A stretch of DNA of 64,000 nucleotides from Limnoperna fortunei (lineage: Eukaryota > Mollusca > Bivalvia > Mytilida > Modiolidae): assembly GCA_944474755.1 (NCBI GenBank), contig OX104123.1:63419898-63483897 (forward strand). The letters are read 5' to 3'. The translations under genes were made by a program, and so were the position numbers. The notes under the pieces are model-generated. The model worked only from the letters and a program-made list of their open reading frames with translations. It had not been told where the DNA came from and made no database searches. This document shows, one piece after another, positions 12,122-24,777 of the stretch. How positions within the stretch are numbered: the stretch's first letter is position 1; each line of letters starts with the position of its first letter.

Positions 12122-12387
12122 GGGTTTGTTTGTTTGTTTGATGGTGTTTAACGCCACTTTCAGCAATTTCAGCTATATCATGGCGTACAGTTTTTATTGG
12201 GGGAGAAAGCCTGTGTACCTTGAGAAAACCCCCGACCTGCGGTAGGAAAACTGGCAATCCTTGTCAATTAAGATTTGAGTCGAGTACACCCTGCCTGCAG
12301 TGAGAATCGAACCCGCAATCTCAGTGTTGACAGACCACGTGATCAATAGTAGACGAACTACCTTGACCACTCGGCCACCGAGGCCCC
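12122..12387 (-). mobile_element. tRNA-derived SINE inside the DIRS reverse transcriptase
   Basis: The tRNA-like head is at the right end: on the minus strand GGGGCCTCGGTGGCCGAGTG gives an A box (TGGCCGAGTGGT) and GGTTCGATTCTC a B box of a Ser/Leu-type tRNA. The body has the conserved AGTGGCGTTAAACACCATC end followed by a CAAACAAACAAA tail. It splits the DIRS element just before the reverse-transcriptase KVLKPV segment. Flanks show a weak duplication (TAAAGG / CAAAGG). It resembles mollusc SINEs of the RUDI/MetaSINE kind; exact family not determined. Confidence 0.88.
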
Positions 12388-14549
12388 TGACAAAGGTTTT
12401 AAAACCAGTCTATGGTTTTTTCAGACAAAATGGCATTAGATGTTGTTATTATAAAGACGATTCACTAGTGATGAACCAGGATTACATGAAATACCATTAA
12501 TCTCAATAAATCAGTTCTAAAACCGACACATAGAATTATTTTTTTTTGGACTTATCCTAGATTCTGTAGAATTTAAGGTGTATTAACAGAAGAGAAAATT
12601 GAAAAAAAATATCTCTCTTTGTCATCATATTTTACAGCAAAGACTAGTAACTATTCACAAATTTGCATCCCTGATTGGTTGTTCATGCATCAATGCTATA
12701 TAACCTGGACCTTTACATAACAGAAATTTGGAAAGATAAAATACAACATTTAAGTAAATCAAACAATTATGATGTCCAGATGTCTTTGTCCACAAAAGGC
12801 ATAGAATAATAAAGATGGTGGTTGGGCAATGTTAGAAATTTAAATGAAAAGCCTACAAGGCAAGATTCTGTTCAGTTTTTGTTGAAACTGATGCTTTACC
12901 TGAAGGCCGAGGAACTCATTTTGATGGCAGATCTAACAATGGTCGTTGGATAAAAGAGGAGTCAACATACCATATAAATATATTAGAGTTATTGGAAATT
13001 TTGTTACGCTCTAAAATCTTTTTTTGTAAATTATAGGTCATGCCACATGGGTATTAGAAGTGACAATTCTTCTTCAGCTGTAACTTACATTAATAGTATT
13101 GGAGGTATTGCTTCCAAAGTTATGGATGAATTATCCCTTAAAATATGGAATTGGTGTTTGAACAGAAAAAATATTTATTTCAGCCAGTATATACCCAGAA
13201 AACTTAATTTACATGCCCATTTTCTATCAAGGCAGTTTTCAGATTCTTTGGAATTAAAAAAAGTATTTTTCAGAGAATATGTAAATATTTTACCAGATAT
13301 AGATCTGTTTGCATCTAAACAAAATAAACAACTTGAACAATTTATCTCATGGACTTTTGATCCTGATGTTTTCTCCTTATCATGGAACAATTATTAACCT
13401 TATATTTTCCCTCCTTTTGCCATAACGGGCAAGGTTTTGAATAAGATATTCCAGGATAAGGTAGTGAGAGAAATACTGATATTACGATTTTGGAAAACTC
13501 ATAATTGGTTTTCATTGTTACTTTTGGCTTTAATATCTAATCCTACCAGGTTGCCAAGGCACAAAGACTCAGAAAGCCTTACTCGGGAGCAACCCATCCT
13601 TTATAAAAAAAAAAGATTTCCTTTGTCGCTTGCAGTGTATCAGTATTGCAAGGCAAAATAAAGGCTTAACAAGACTTGACATCGACATCATACTCTCTTC
13701 GCGTAGACCAGCAACAGTAAAACAGTACCAAAACTGTTGGAAACGATGGATTATTTGGTGTAGTGAATGGACAATTAATCCCAAATAGTGGTTGTGAAGC
13801 AGAAATTGTCTTATTCAGTCAGTAACACATATAAATCTATGTTAACTCAAACATTACAGTATTTCAATGCAGCATGGGAAAATAACCCATTGTTATTAAC
13901 ACGATTCTTGAAGAGTTGTCTTATTTTAAACCCATCACGTCAAAAATGTATTTTTACATGGGATTTTTTAAAAGTTTAAAATTATTTTACATCGTTAATG
14001 CCGCTTAACAACCTGTCATTGCAAAAATTAACTTAACAAGCTGATAGGACTAGTAGCTTTAAATACAGCTGCTAGAGAACAGACGCTACTTGCCTTAGAT
14101 ATTCGTTGTATGTGTAAATATCTTGATAAAATTGTTTTCGTTATTCAGAATGTTTAAAAACCTCAAGGCCAGGAGCGCCCTTACCAAAAGTTTGTTTTTA
14201 TAAATATGCCAAACCAGAACTTTGTGCTTTATTGACTCTAGAGCGTACTTAATGAGAACTGAAAAGAAACGAAAAAGTCTAAATTTATTTACATCTTTTA
14301 AAACTTTTAATAAAGTTACAACAAGTACTTTAGCAAGGTGGTTGAAACTGGTTTTAAGATTAACAGGTATTAAAGATTTACAGCTCATTCTTTTAGAGGT
14401 ACGTGAACATCAGTAGCTTATGGTGCTGTTGTTTCTTGAATGAAATTCTCGAAACAGCAAATTTGTCTTCAGCTAAGACTTTTCATAAATATTATCATAA
14501 AGAACTAAAAAGACAAGACTTTGCTAGTTCAGTTTTAACAATGTCATAA
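12388..14549 (+). mobile_element. Decayed DIRS-like tyrosine-recombinase retroelement
   Basis: In order: reverse-transcriptase remnant (KVLKPVYGFFRQNG, then YKDDS as the catalytic motif, about 12390-12470); RNase H and connection segment at 13047-13396 (SDNSSSAVTYINSIGG, IPRKLNLHAHFLSRQFSD, DIDLFASKQN, FSLSWNNY); a linker at 13437-13560 (WFSLLLLALI, LPRHKDS); and a tyrosine recombinase from about 13990 (REQTLLALDIRCMCK, TSRPGAPLPKV, STLARWLKLVLRLTGI, HSFRG as the HxxR box, then a TFHKYYHK tyrosine segment ending at the TAA of 14547-14549). Stops and frameshifts break it into several frames, so it cannot move itself. DIRS elements use recombinase rather than integrase. Family assignment is from motif order. 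Confidence 0.85.
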
Positions 14550-14743
14550 ATGTTTACAAATATGATTATAAAACTATATATATCTGGAAAATACTTTAAT
14601 ATATGAAATAGACATTTGAAGTATGTTATGTATTTACATGTCAATTTGCTTATATATTAAATAATAGAGTTTCTATGCATTTATTTTTTTGTGCAGCCAT
14701 TATACGAGTGTTGTTTGTGGCAACTCTTTAAACATGCATAAAT

Positions 14744-15113
14744 AATGATACCCTATACCAAAGGCGTCGTGTATTAGAATGTACTCTCATCGAAGCATAC
14801 TAGAGCCTGGGGCTAAAGAGGGTATCATTCACCCGCCTTGTCTTCAATAGATCGAGAAACCCATGCCCAGATGTTTGTTGTTGCACAAACAAGCTTTAAA
14901 CAATGATGAGCATAAGTGTGTTAAGGTATTTATACGACATAAATTATACTTCACAGGACCATGCTTTGACCTTTGAAGTGAGTTATGATTGTTATGCCTC
15001 GCTGCGCACCGGCAAATAATTGCATCAAAAATGATATCCTCTTGAGCCTTATCAGAATGACTCTCATCCTGCACATACTAAAGTATGCTTTGAATGAGAG
15101 TACATTCTAGAAC
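14744..15113. repeat. Nested inverted-repeat element
   Basis: Two inverted pairs overlap. AATGATACCCT at 14744 pairs with AGAGGGTATCATT at 14817-14829. TAGAATGTACTCTCAT plus GAAGCATAC at 14775-14800 pairs with GTATGCTTTGAATGAGAG plus TACATTCTA at 15083-15109. The outer pair looks like the ends of a ~335 bp non-autonomous DNA element; the inner pair makes a hairpin across its left end. Family unknown. Confidence 0.65.
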
Positions 15114-15659
15114 AACAAAAAATATACAATACTTTTAGCACCGCTATGTGTGTGCATGTAGGCTATGATGTTAATGTTGACATTTGAAGCAATTGGTTGG
15201 AAAGTAATAATTATATGACTTTGTCCTTCAACCGAAAGACGTAAACGAAACATCACAATGGTCGGCTATGTGTATCTTTGATTAACGCTTGATATTCCTG
15301 AAGGAATATTTTGTATGTTGAAAATCAATTATAAAATTTACTCATTAATAAACTTTAGGAATTATGGAAATACATTTATTGAAATCCACCTTGAGGTCCT
15401 TGCAGCTTTTAGTTGTAATAAAATAGGGTTTTTTTGACAGCAATAGAGCAAGTTATTAGTTACTGTCCTGCGAAAAGAATGACTTGTTGGGTATAAAAAG
15501 AAACGTCGATATTTCCTATCGGCTACAATAAATGTTTTTTCAATGTAACAAAAATTAATTCAATAAAACCAAAAATTCTAACTAAAAAACCGTCTATTTC
15601 CCTAATATACGCCAACCACTTTGAAATAAAGTTTATAAGAAAAAACCTAACACTGAGGA

Positions 15660-15940
15660 AACTGTTGAAATGACAATCACAAATCAAGTCCGAGAAACCG
15701 CCAATCTTCAGAACTAACAACCAAAATTATAGTAACTACAGTCCTAACTTGGAACAGACATTCAAAAGAAATGGTTGCTTAAATCAGCTTGTTTATGTTT
15801 ATGGCATGCCCAAAATCCCGCTTCTATGACTGTATTATGTGAGTTGGTTAGTCGTTGAAATTGGATGGGTAATATATACCACTAGTTAATAAAAGGTGTA
15901 TCCAAAAATCATCGTAGTACATTCACTAACTATCATATTT
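15660..15940. repeat. Dispersed repeat (AACCGCCA...CCACTAGTTA)
   Basis: It shares with 61800-62060 the order GACAAxCCxCAACxA, ACAGGCATTTCAAAAG or its variant, TTTATGGCATGCCCAAAATC, CCCGCTTC, GTGAGTTGGTTA, ATACCACTAGT and ATCGTAGTACATTCACT. It is non-coding and of unknown class. Confidence 0.7.
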
Positions 15941-16252
15941 TGAGACGAGATATTTGTTCAACAAGTAACATCTTCTTGTCAACTGTAAAAGATACAGTAA
16001 GCTCTTTTTGTGTAACCTAATAATCATCGCATAAGTTCTATTACACCCCACCTACAAACGGTATTGGTGGTACATAACTTTTGGACTGTGTGTGTCCATC
16101 CGTTCCCTATAGCTTTGTATGATTTATTGTGGAACTTTCTTCTGACCTTTCTGAAGTTACAGAGCGGCAGTTTTATCAGGTACCACTAGCTCACAGCAAC
16201 GTGTTAGGTTTAAAATATAAACCAGATTTGAAGATATATTTCTAAAAATATT

Positions 16253-16280
16253 TTATTTACCAGGGATGGCAGCAAGAGCT
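16253..16280 (-). pseudogene. Orphan last exon of gene 2
   Basis: This is identical to the last coding exon of gene 2 (32561-32588): splice acceptor TTTTTCAG, then codons for ALAAIPGK and the stop within GTAAATAAAAT. The rest of the gene should follow to the right, but the duplication breakpoint at 16403 cuts it off. Without core exon, signal exon or promoter it cannot be expressed as the peptide. Confidence 0.85.
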
Positions 16281-16403
16281 CTGAAAAATAGAAATTATTA
16301 TATTACAAAATATCACAACATTACTAAGAAATCAAATAATATATTTATCTAAATTGTCATCTGAAGTAAATACAAAATAATCAAAAGAAAGTTAAATCTT
16401 TTT

Positions 16404-16824
16404 AAATGACTAAGGCCATTCGTTGGTCAGTCTGTGTCTAAATTTATGACAAGAAACACCGTCATTTGTATCGTTGCATAATCTTCTAGACTTGTATGTT
16501 ATTATTTTTTGTTTATGCTGTATCGTCATGTTTGTCGATCCGATACTAAATAAGTGTACTGGTTAGCAGATTTCTTTTAGACTCTTTATATATATATATA
16601 TATATAAAGAGTCTAAAAGAAATCTGCTAACCAGTATATATAAAGAGTCTAAAAGAAATCTGCTAGCCAGTACACTTATTTAGTATCGGATCGACAAACA
16701 TGACGATACAGCATAAACAAAAAATAATAACATACAAGTCTAGAAGATTATGCAACGATACAAATGACGGTGTTTCTTGTCATAAATTTAGACACAGACT
16801 GACCAACGAATGGCCTTAGTCATT
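16404..16824. repeat. Fold-back junction between the two 16 kb copies
   Basis: Bases 16405-16588 are the reverse complement of 16641-16824, both pieces of the 555 bp repeat, with about 50 bp between. The inner part, 16558-16635, is a near-perfect 78 bp palindrome centred on an alternating TA run (ACTCTTTATATATATATATA). The left copy of the 16 kb unit ends at 16403 directly against the inverted arm. Confidence 0.9.
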
Positions 16825-17669
16825 GAGTGTCAATATAAATAAATAACGTAAACAATCATAACATATTAATCTTGAATTTTCTCATTTTAAATGAACCCAA
16901 AACTTTGTTCATAGTTTGCTTCTCAGTCCGCTAACCTGGGACACGTGCCGTGCTGTTACTTGACTTTGCTCAAATATTCCAACAAGATGTAATCAAAATT
17001 ATCAAGGTGACAAATTCATTACGCCAGACGCGCGTTTCGTCTACTTAAGACTCATCAGTGGCGTTTAACTCTAAATAATGTTTAAGATATTCTTCATTGG
17101 GAGATGGAATAATATTTTTTCATTGGGAGATGGAATAATATAAGTCCACTGGGATCGTGAAAATACACAATACAGGCAGTTCAAAATATTATATAAAGAG
17201 TCTAAAAGAAATCTGCTAACCAGTACACTTATTTAGTATCGGATCGACAAACATGACGATACAGCATAAACAAAAAATAATAACATACAAGTCTAGAAGA
17301 TTATGCAACGATACAAATGACGGTGTTTCTTGTCATAAATTTAGACACCGACTGACCAACGAATGGCCTTAGTCATTGAGTGTCAATATAAATAAATAAC
17401 GTAAACAATCATAACATATTAATCTTGAATTTTCTCATTTTAAATGAACCCAAAACTTTGTTCATAGTTTGCTTCTCAGTCCGCTAACCGGGGACACGTG
17501 CCGTGCTGTTACTTGACTTTGCTCAAATATTCCAACAAGATGTAATCAAAATTATCAAGGTGACAAATTCATTACGCCAGACGCGCGTTTCGTCTACTTA
17601 AGACTCATCAGTGGCGTTTAACTCTAAATAATGTTTAAGATATTCTTCATTGGGAGATGGAATAATATT
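16637..17669. repeat. 555 bp tandem repeat array, second block
   Basis: A partial unit (16637-16868), then units starting at 16869 and 17422 (553 bp apart), the last ending near 17669. It corresponds to 323-1357, with a T run one base shorter at its end and a substitution at 17349. It is followed by the same AT palindrome as at 1365. Confidence 0.93.
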
Positions 17670-18470
17670 TTTTTTTTACTATATATATATATAGTAAAAC
17701 TAGCTATATATAATAAACGAAAACATATAGATATAATAAACGAATTAAGGAATAAAAACTAAACAAGATCCTGTGAGGTAATGCTTCCTGATGATACCCG
17801 CGCTCTATAAAGTGTTGTTCATCAATACAACACGATCGTTCGATTCAGTTCACAAAGCTTAAGTATTGTATCATTTATCATGGTTTGGTACGCAATGGTT
17901 ATAAACACAAACGCCGAAAAAGTATCACTCTCCGGCACAGAGAACATAACTGGTTCCCAGATATAACCTCTGCCACACGTCATCCTCCATTTACTGCGGG
18001 ACTACATTTGTTGTCTGCTCGTGACGTTTGTAAACATAGAACGATGTTTGTAAAAAAAAATCACGAGATCTTATTTATTTTTATACAGTCTTTGTATACA
18101 CTTTTGATACAGTTATTTATTGAAATTACTGCGTTTGTACGCGAAACTTATCATCCATGAGTGATATCTCTCACAATGTCAACCAATGGTATGGCAGAGG
18201 TGATTGTGGTTGACGTAGGATACCCAGAATCCTTTGCGTGGAGATTGAAAAAGTATATCCCTATCCCCTATGGGGAGATGGGGTTAACAAAAAAATAATA
18301 AAAATAAGAGTATGTTTAGAACTAATTGATAAAACATAGAATAACGTTTATAATCTAAGTCTAAGAATTTAAGTTTAATTTTATTTCGTTTTAAAATAGG
18401 TCGCAATAAACAGATGTAAAAAGACTAGAATAAAGTAGGTACGATAAACAACCGGAACTGTACTGTAAGG
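17670..18470. other. Gene-free stretch, copy of 1358-2155
   Basis: Same content as the first copy, with one extra A at the A run near 18291 that closes the short frame starting at the ATG of 18176 earlier than in the first copy. This argues against that frame being coding. Confidence 0.4.
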
Positions 18471-18472
18471 TT

Positions 18473-18768
18473 CACAGTGCTCGATCTACAGAGCTGCAAG
18501 TCCCTCACATGGGGGTGCCCTCTCATTGGTGGTTGTCATGTGATAATACGGAAAGCCTGATCGCTGATCACAGTAGGAAATGTGTTGGAGAGTGCCACGC
18601 TCTTTTCATGAAACAAAAACCTTCTGTCGATGTCGATAAAAGTAGGCCTTTTGTAGCCGCTAAAAACGCCAATCTGTCCTCGTGTATCTATCCCCATACT
18701 TTTCAAGTGGCATTCAAATTTTTGCCCTTTTGTTTAATCTTCTCGAGTAGACTTATTGTGTGTTAACA
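18473..18768 (-). repeat. TTGATTG-type dispersed repeat, inverted copy
   Basis: Second-copy equivalent of 2160-2455, with one substitution (G at 18491). Confidence 0.7.
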
Positions 18769-18812
18769 TTTTAACGTCCTGAATGTAGCTGAAATACGTC
18801 TTGCTAAATGTA

Positions 18813-19223
18813 AAGCTAAATCAAATACAATCTCAATCAAAAACGTTGGACCTCGTCAACACAGTACACCAAGACTTGCTTTGTATAAGGACATTGCGAG
18901 GCACACATGTAAGTCGTTGTTGTTTGACATATTACTACGTGTCGTTATGGTACGACCAAGATAACCCCTGTAAAGACAACTTGATTTAGATGACCTTAAG
19001 AGCAACAAGTACATGTTTAGTATGAACATCAACTCTTCATCAATCTAGAAAAAACAGTGATTTCAAACATTAAAAATAAATGAGCAATTAATATTTTTAT
19101 TCTTCAAAATTTGTACTGTCTTCCTTGTTTGAAACTGTATTTCAATAGGTTTTCACATAATTGGGAATTCAGAAAACACAACCTCTTTCCAAATATATAA
19201 CAAAGAATTGTAAATTGTTGCAA
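18813..19223 (-). mobile_element. Decayed 3' end of an I/Nimb-like LINE
   Basis: Second-copy equivalent of 2500-2910; no differences noticed. The next kilobase, to 20318, holds no gene. Confidence 0.7.
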
Positions 19224-20318
19224 ACAATTATTATGTAATCCTTGGCAATATTAGGAAAAGAAAGCGAAATGAAAACCATCAGAAATCAAATGGTGTAACA
19301 CGCGATACTGACACTGATATAACATCTTATCAGATATTTTAGTTTATTGTGGTGTTTGTTGTAAACTGTTACTTTACCTACTATTTAGGTTTTTTTATTT
19401 ACCTGTATTGGTTAAAAGTACAGAGATTGAACTTCCTAAATTATTAATTTATAACTTTTCATACATTTTGAGTTTTACTAATAAGGTAAAAGTTAACTTA
19501 CATTTCCCGCCTACATAATACATTTCAACATTATTTATGTGTAGTGGGATCATGGCTGTCTGTCGGGGTTATAGTCCTAAAGTTAAAATTTGGAAGACCA
19601 TATTGGCAACGTATGCGAAGATATAAAAGATACCTTTCTCAAATGTATAGCCGCTTTAAGAGCTAATGTTTCTCTCCACACTAAATTTTAACTGACAGTA
19701 AATATTATTGAAAAAAAACAAACATTTTAAATAATAAGATGTATTTTTCCTTCACAGAGCTTTGTATCCTCCAAAATATATGAGAATATGACTGGACGGT
19801 CGTTAGGCAATATCGATCAAAGTTCGTAATGTCACTAAACAAAATTCGTTCATTTTAGTGTTTAATGTAAAGACAACCTCGATTAAGACATAGGATCGTA
19901 CATTAGTACGAGTGGACTATAGTTTTTCTGGAATCGAAATACATGTAGTTATATTATGAAATTTTATGTCCGAGCCTTGGCGTGGACATATAATTATATT
20001 ATTTAACTATCGAGATGGGAGAAATTTGATAATCCAAAAGTATTGATTTAAGATTTTTTTCTCTTATACACAAAAGGCAGTAGTTTATTTGCGAATGTAA
20101 AAAAATTCTCCCAACCCAATTTTTTGGTATTGACATGAATGCGCACTCAATGGCTTAATGGAAGTTGTTTTGTTTATGACGTCCTTATTTGTTTTATGAC
20201 GTTATTATTTTAAACTAATTAACAGTTGAGGACTAAATTTCCACTGGTTACGAGTACTATTTATTCAACACCAGTCAAACGGTTTTAATATAAACCAAAA
20301 ATTAGATACATATTTTAT

Positions 20319-22767
20319 TTACTTTCCGCCTGGTATCGCGGCGAGAGCTCTGAAAAAAGAAAACAAAATTGATTTACATACAAGCTATCTTATATAAAAA
20401 GTGATTTACCTTTCATATTTGAGAATTTCATTTAATTTTAATAAGAAACGTATTGTAACTGTAACAATACAAAAGCTTGTTTTAAATATCATAACTAAAA
20501 CTATAAAATCCATTTTAGAAACTTAAGACTTCTTAATTTTCCACGCATATTTTTTAAGACTTACAATTATTTAGCTGGGTCTCGGTCGCTAATTGTTGCG
20601 AGTTCGAGTCCGATTTTAGTATAAGTGTGCTCGGTTCCAAAATTGACAAGTTTTAATTTAAGTTTGCATTCTTATGTTCAGGTGTTGACCAGCTTGTACT
20701 CGAACAAATCATAATTTATCATGTGTGTTGGTATTACATTGTCTATCTAACTGTTCAGCAATGTTTGTTAGTAATCAATATGAAAAGTATTTGCCGTCAA
20801 GAACACATATTAGAAATGCAACCACACATTAAACGAACAATATGCAAAAACACAATTCTGATACGTACTGTGTGCAGGCCAGATCACAAAGGGAACCTAG
20901 GAAGCCATGAACAAGGTTCTTACATTCTGCGACACATGCATCATGGGTCGTAGCAGAGTGGGCAAATGATTCAACTACTTTGAGGACTGAGTCCAAACCG
21001 CCAAAAGAATCCACTGAAGATTAAACAAAAGCACATATATGTTATATATCCTTTTTTACACAAGACTCGATTAAACATATACCCAATAGATGTAAATATG
21101 ATAGACCAATGACTCTTGGCTGCAACTAACACATATGTATAAAAAGTGTAGACCGCAAACATTGTCTGTCAAGAGACTGTACCTTTCTGATCTACCAAAA
21201 ACCTTTTTTGGAGACATTTCTGCAAAGCTGTGTTATAGTGACTTTTTTTTTTAAAAATGTGCGTAGATGTATTTTCACTAAGGGGTTGCAGAACATCATA
21301 TGCCATTTATCGTCAAAGTAATAATAATTTCAGACATTTAAAACATTTATACCTATAATATTACTACAATTTATTTAAAATGCACATTTTCGCATAAACA
21401 AGTTTGACATAGGCAAAAGTAATGAAAATACAATTTTTTACGAGGCAATTTTGACCACATAAAACCAAATTTTACTACTTTTTGGGCCATTTAGAGACAA
21501 AAAATTAATACGGAGACCCATGTTTTTCTTTCCAGTACTAAAATGTTTACCAATTGCTAGACCATTATTTAAAAAAATTGGGAAATTTCAAAGAACAAAT
21601 TAATTATTTTCGTGCTTTTTAATTCTTTTCTCTGTGTGAAATTTGGATTTTAGTGCTTAAACCGTCGATGATAAGCTCTGAAACCCTTTTTTGTGTTCCG
21701 AATTATGATTACTTGTATAAAAAAAAGTAACTTTAAGAACTTTCTATGACAAATTATTTCAGTTATATATTAATCTGTTCTAAGGTAAAGGGCATCTTTA
21801 ATTTTTAATTGGCACCAAACACTTAAGATGAAGAGAGTAATAAAGTTTCAGGCAATCATAGCATATAAACCTTGGCATCCATTTATAATTTCCACATGGC
21901 GTGAACAATTCAATTTTAAAAAATATATCCTGGCTTCACTTGTGCACGATTTGAATTTAATGAGAGGTACCCGTTGTATTTTGTTTTCATGGGTCGTATG
22001 GCCGCCATGTCGAATTTTTAATCAGCAATATAAACTCAAAATGGAACTATTTCTACCATATCATAAGTCATTCAGCCAATCGCTTAGTCGGAACAAACTT
22101 CTCTAAATTTTGCCATTTGGAAACTATAAACAGCCATGGCAGCCATGTTTATGTTTAAATGAGCACGACGGTTTCTGGTAAGATGAGGTTTGTAGGTTTT
22201 TCCCGTAGGGTCCTATGTTAAAGTATTTTCCTCTCTGGCAGCCAACTTGGATTACGAATCAGAACAAAAGTGCTGCCACCGTGAAACAAATTAATCTGAA
22301 AGGGTTTGCTTAGAACATTTTTGAAAGTTAACCCAATTTGAATGGCACTACGAAATCGTACATGTAGAACAGCAACAAACTTGAACTTTGTTCTCAATCA
22401 AAGAACCTATATGCCAAGTTTTGTTTTAAATAGTTTGTTTTTAGAGAGGAGGACTGAAATGTAAATGGAGAGAGAGAGAGATTAAAATGAAACAATTTCG
22501 ACGAAGAATACGACAAGAACGGCAGACGCTAAGTGACTAGAATAATGCACGAAAAAATTCCCAGCCAATCTACTGGTTCCTTGGTGTCAACACATTATAT
22601 AAATGAAATTATTGATACTACATTTAGTAATACAATACGAAGAGAAATAAACTTATACATAATCGAGTAATGAGTAATTCTATAATTGTAAACTTACAGA
22701 TGAGTCTCTCTGACGGCGCACAAAAGACAAATGGCAACACAGCGAGAAGAATAAAGACAAATTTCAT
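20319..22767 (-). CDS. Small secreted CX3C-X11-CX3C peptide, gene 1 duplicate (81 aa)
   Basis: Coding exons are 22767-22698, 21013-20869 and 20349-20319. The encoded peptide is identical to that of 4006-6454: signal peptide starting MKFVFILLAVL, core with CVAEC and CDLAC, tail ALAAIPGGK. All splice sites, the AATAAA at the stop and the upstream TATA box are kept. The only nearby change is an intron substitution at 22379. If the duplication is real, two identical functional genes exist side by side and the dose of this peptide is doubled. If it is an assembly artefact, there is one gene. Confidence 0.82.
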
Positions 22768-23530
22768 CTTTAATCTGTAAAAGAAACGCCTATTTCAAAC
22801 TGATGTTTACAACAGAAAGTAAAGTAATAAGTATCAGCTAAAACCAATTATATTAGTGAAATAACCTTTTTACTTTGTAAAATGACATCATTTGAACATA
22901 ACTCTTTGTAATTTTTTTGATCCAATTGATGATGATGCGCGTCACGGGGACAGCCAAACGCATACAAAATAAATACAACACAGTTAAAATGTTATGTAGT
23001 ACGTTGTTTTACTATTAGACATATTCGCTGTGTTCAGGACGAGAACATTTTAATTAGAGGTTTATACAACCCCTTTACTAATGTTTCCCTTCAACTTTTT
23101 CATGATGAAGGTTATAACACAATAACAAACACCGATAAAACTGTCAAAGAAGACAATCTAAAAATCAATGTCCGAAAAACCAGCAAATTCCAGAACCAAA
23201 AATATAGAAACAACAGCAGTGGTCCTGGCTTGGTAAAAAATTGATGTACACAAAAGTGGTCTATCTGTTTAAAAAGACGTTGTTCTCAATTATAGGTATT
23301 TGTTTCATCAAAAAATATTAATGTTAATAATAAATACGTGTGATTGTGTCTTCTTAAATAAAATTAGCCCAATTGCTGCGCATTGAATAACAACATAACA
23401 TAATTATATACAAAATGCAAAACAAACAAAAACAAAAACAAAAACAAAAGAAAACAAAAACAAAACAAATAAATATCTTGTACACATATTGAATGTGAAT
23501 CATTGTCTTATTTAGTTCTGGAAGACTTAC

Positions 23531-23588
23531 ATAATAGGCGGATATTCCCTTCTGATATTACGTTCCATGTGCAAACTTCTTTTATACT
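23531..23588 (-). promoter_or_regulatory. Gene 1 duplicate TATA box and non-coding first exon
   Basis: Identical to 7218-7275: TATA box near 23588-23579, splice donor closing the exon at 23531. Confidence 0.6.
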
Positions 23589-24777
23589 GCAAAGTATTAT
23601 GCTCGTGATATGACGTGATTTTGGTGGAATAGATAAAAATTATTTATGATCTGTTCGTGATGTACTAGATTGTATTATGTCTTAACTAGCTTAATTTGTG
23701 TTCACGACATCAACTCAGACGCTAGTTAAAAAGTACTAAATCAATGCAGAAAAATTTATTTGGTATGGAGAACAACACATTAAGCAGCTAAAACCAAACA
23801 AATTTATAAGGCTATACATTGAGATTGATAAAAGATCTTTTATGTGCAATCTTTCGTGGATTAAGGTCAATCTAGCATTCAAATGTTTAATCGAAATTGT
23901 TTATTTCCATCAATATAAGAATCTTAAACCAGCTCGTCCCCCAAACATTCGTTAACGATATATCATAAAGTACATTCACTAACGATATATCATAAATTTC
24001 GCATAGTTTGTACAACCTGTATGAGAGAAGCGAATGAATTCATAGAATACATGGCTCTATCATGTAAAATCATCAGAGCAAATCACCTGTTTCTTAACTA
24101 CTCAAAGATACAAGTACTATTTCCTCAATATTCCATTGCAAGAATACATGGGTATTTAAAATTACCTTTTATTAAAATAATAGCAAGAAGGCGACCAACA
24201 AAAAAGTAGAAAGTCAAGCATAATTCCATATCCGGGTTAGCTGGAACACCATTCCACAAACAACTTACAAACAAAAGACGACAAGGACCACTCAAGAACA
24301 TGTATTAGGCAACTAATTTATATTGAAGCATGTCTTTTATGTTTAACTGTCCCTAAATTACAGCCATTTTCATGTTTTGACTTGCATAAACCACTTTAAC
24401 CGTTTGGAGAACCTTTCAATCTATATTGCTGTTGGGTTTTAACTGGTTTAATGCTTTCAAAATCATGTTAGACATGTCATCTTTATATTAATTCCTGCAA
24501 TGGCATCAATCTTAAATTTTTAATTAAACAAAATAGAAAAGAATACAATTACAATCAACTAATGGATTTTTGTTTCACATCAAGCAAGCAATATTTCAGC
24601 TATATTCAGGACGAGTCAAGCAATCAAAATAAAGAGGACAGTCCTATAAACATTCACTTACAATGTGCCTTTAAACAGCCCTGCAGTTTCTGATGAGAAG
24701 GTATAAGAACATTGTTCCTCATTTTGCCATTTTGAAATTAACATTTCCATGAACTGGATTTTTTGAAAGATGTTTTG

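Larger units (their letters stand above)
323..16403. repeat. First copy of a ~16.1 kb tandem duplication
   Basis: This segment is repeated at 16637-32711. The offset is about 16313 bases up to the poly-G tract at 10332 and 16308 after it. Substitutions seen by eye: 1036/17349, 2178/18491, 6066/22379, 10682/26990, 13139/29447, 14236/30544 and 15269/31577. Length changes lie in a T run near 1355, an A run near 1978 and a G run at 10332. Identity is therefore near 99.9 percent. The right end is sharp: the copies part after the T run ending at 16403/32711. Confidence 0.97.

Noticed and set aside
12122..12387. tRNA gene at the right end of the repeat
   Set aside because: A and B boxes are present, but no full cloverleaf follows and the same head recurs fused to a constant body, so it is a SINE head.
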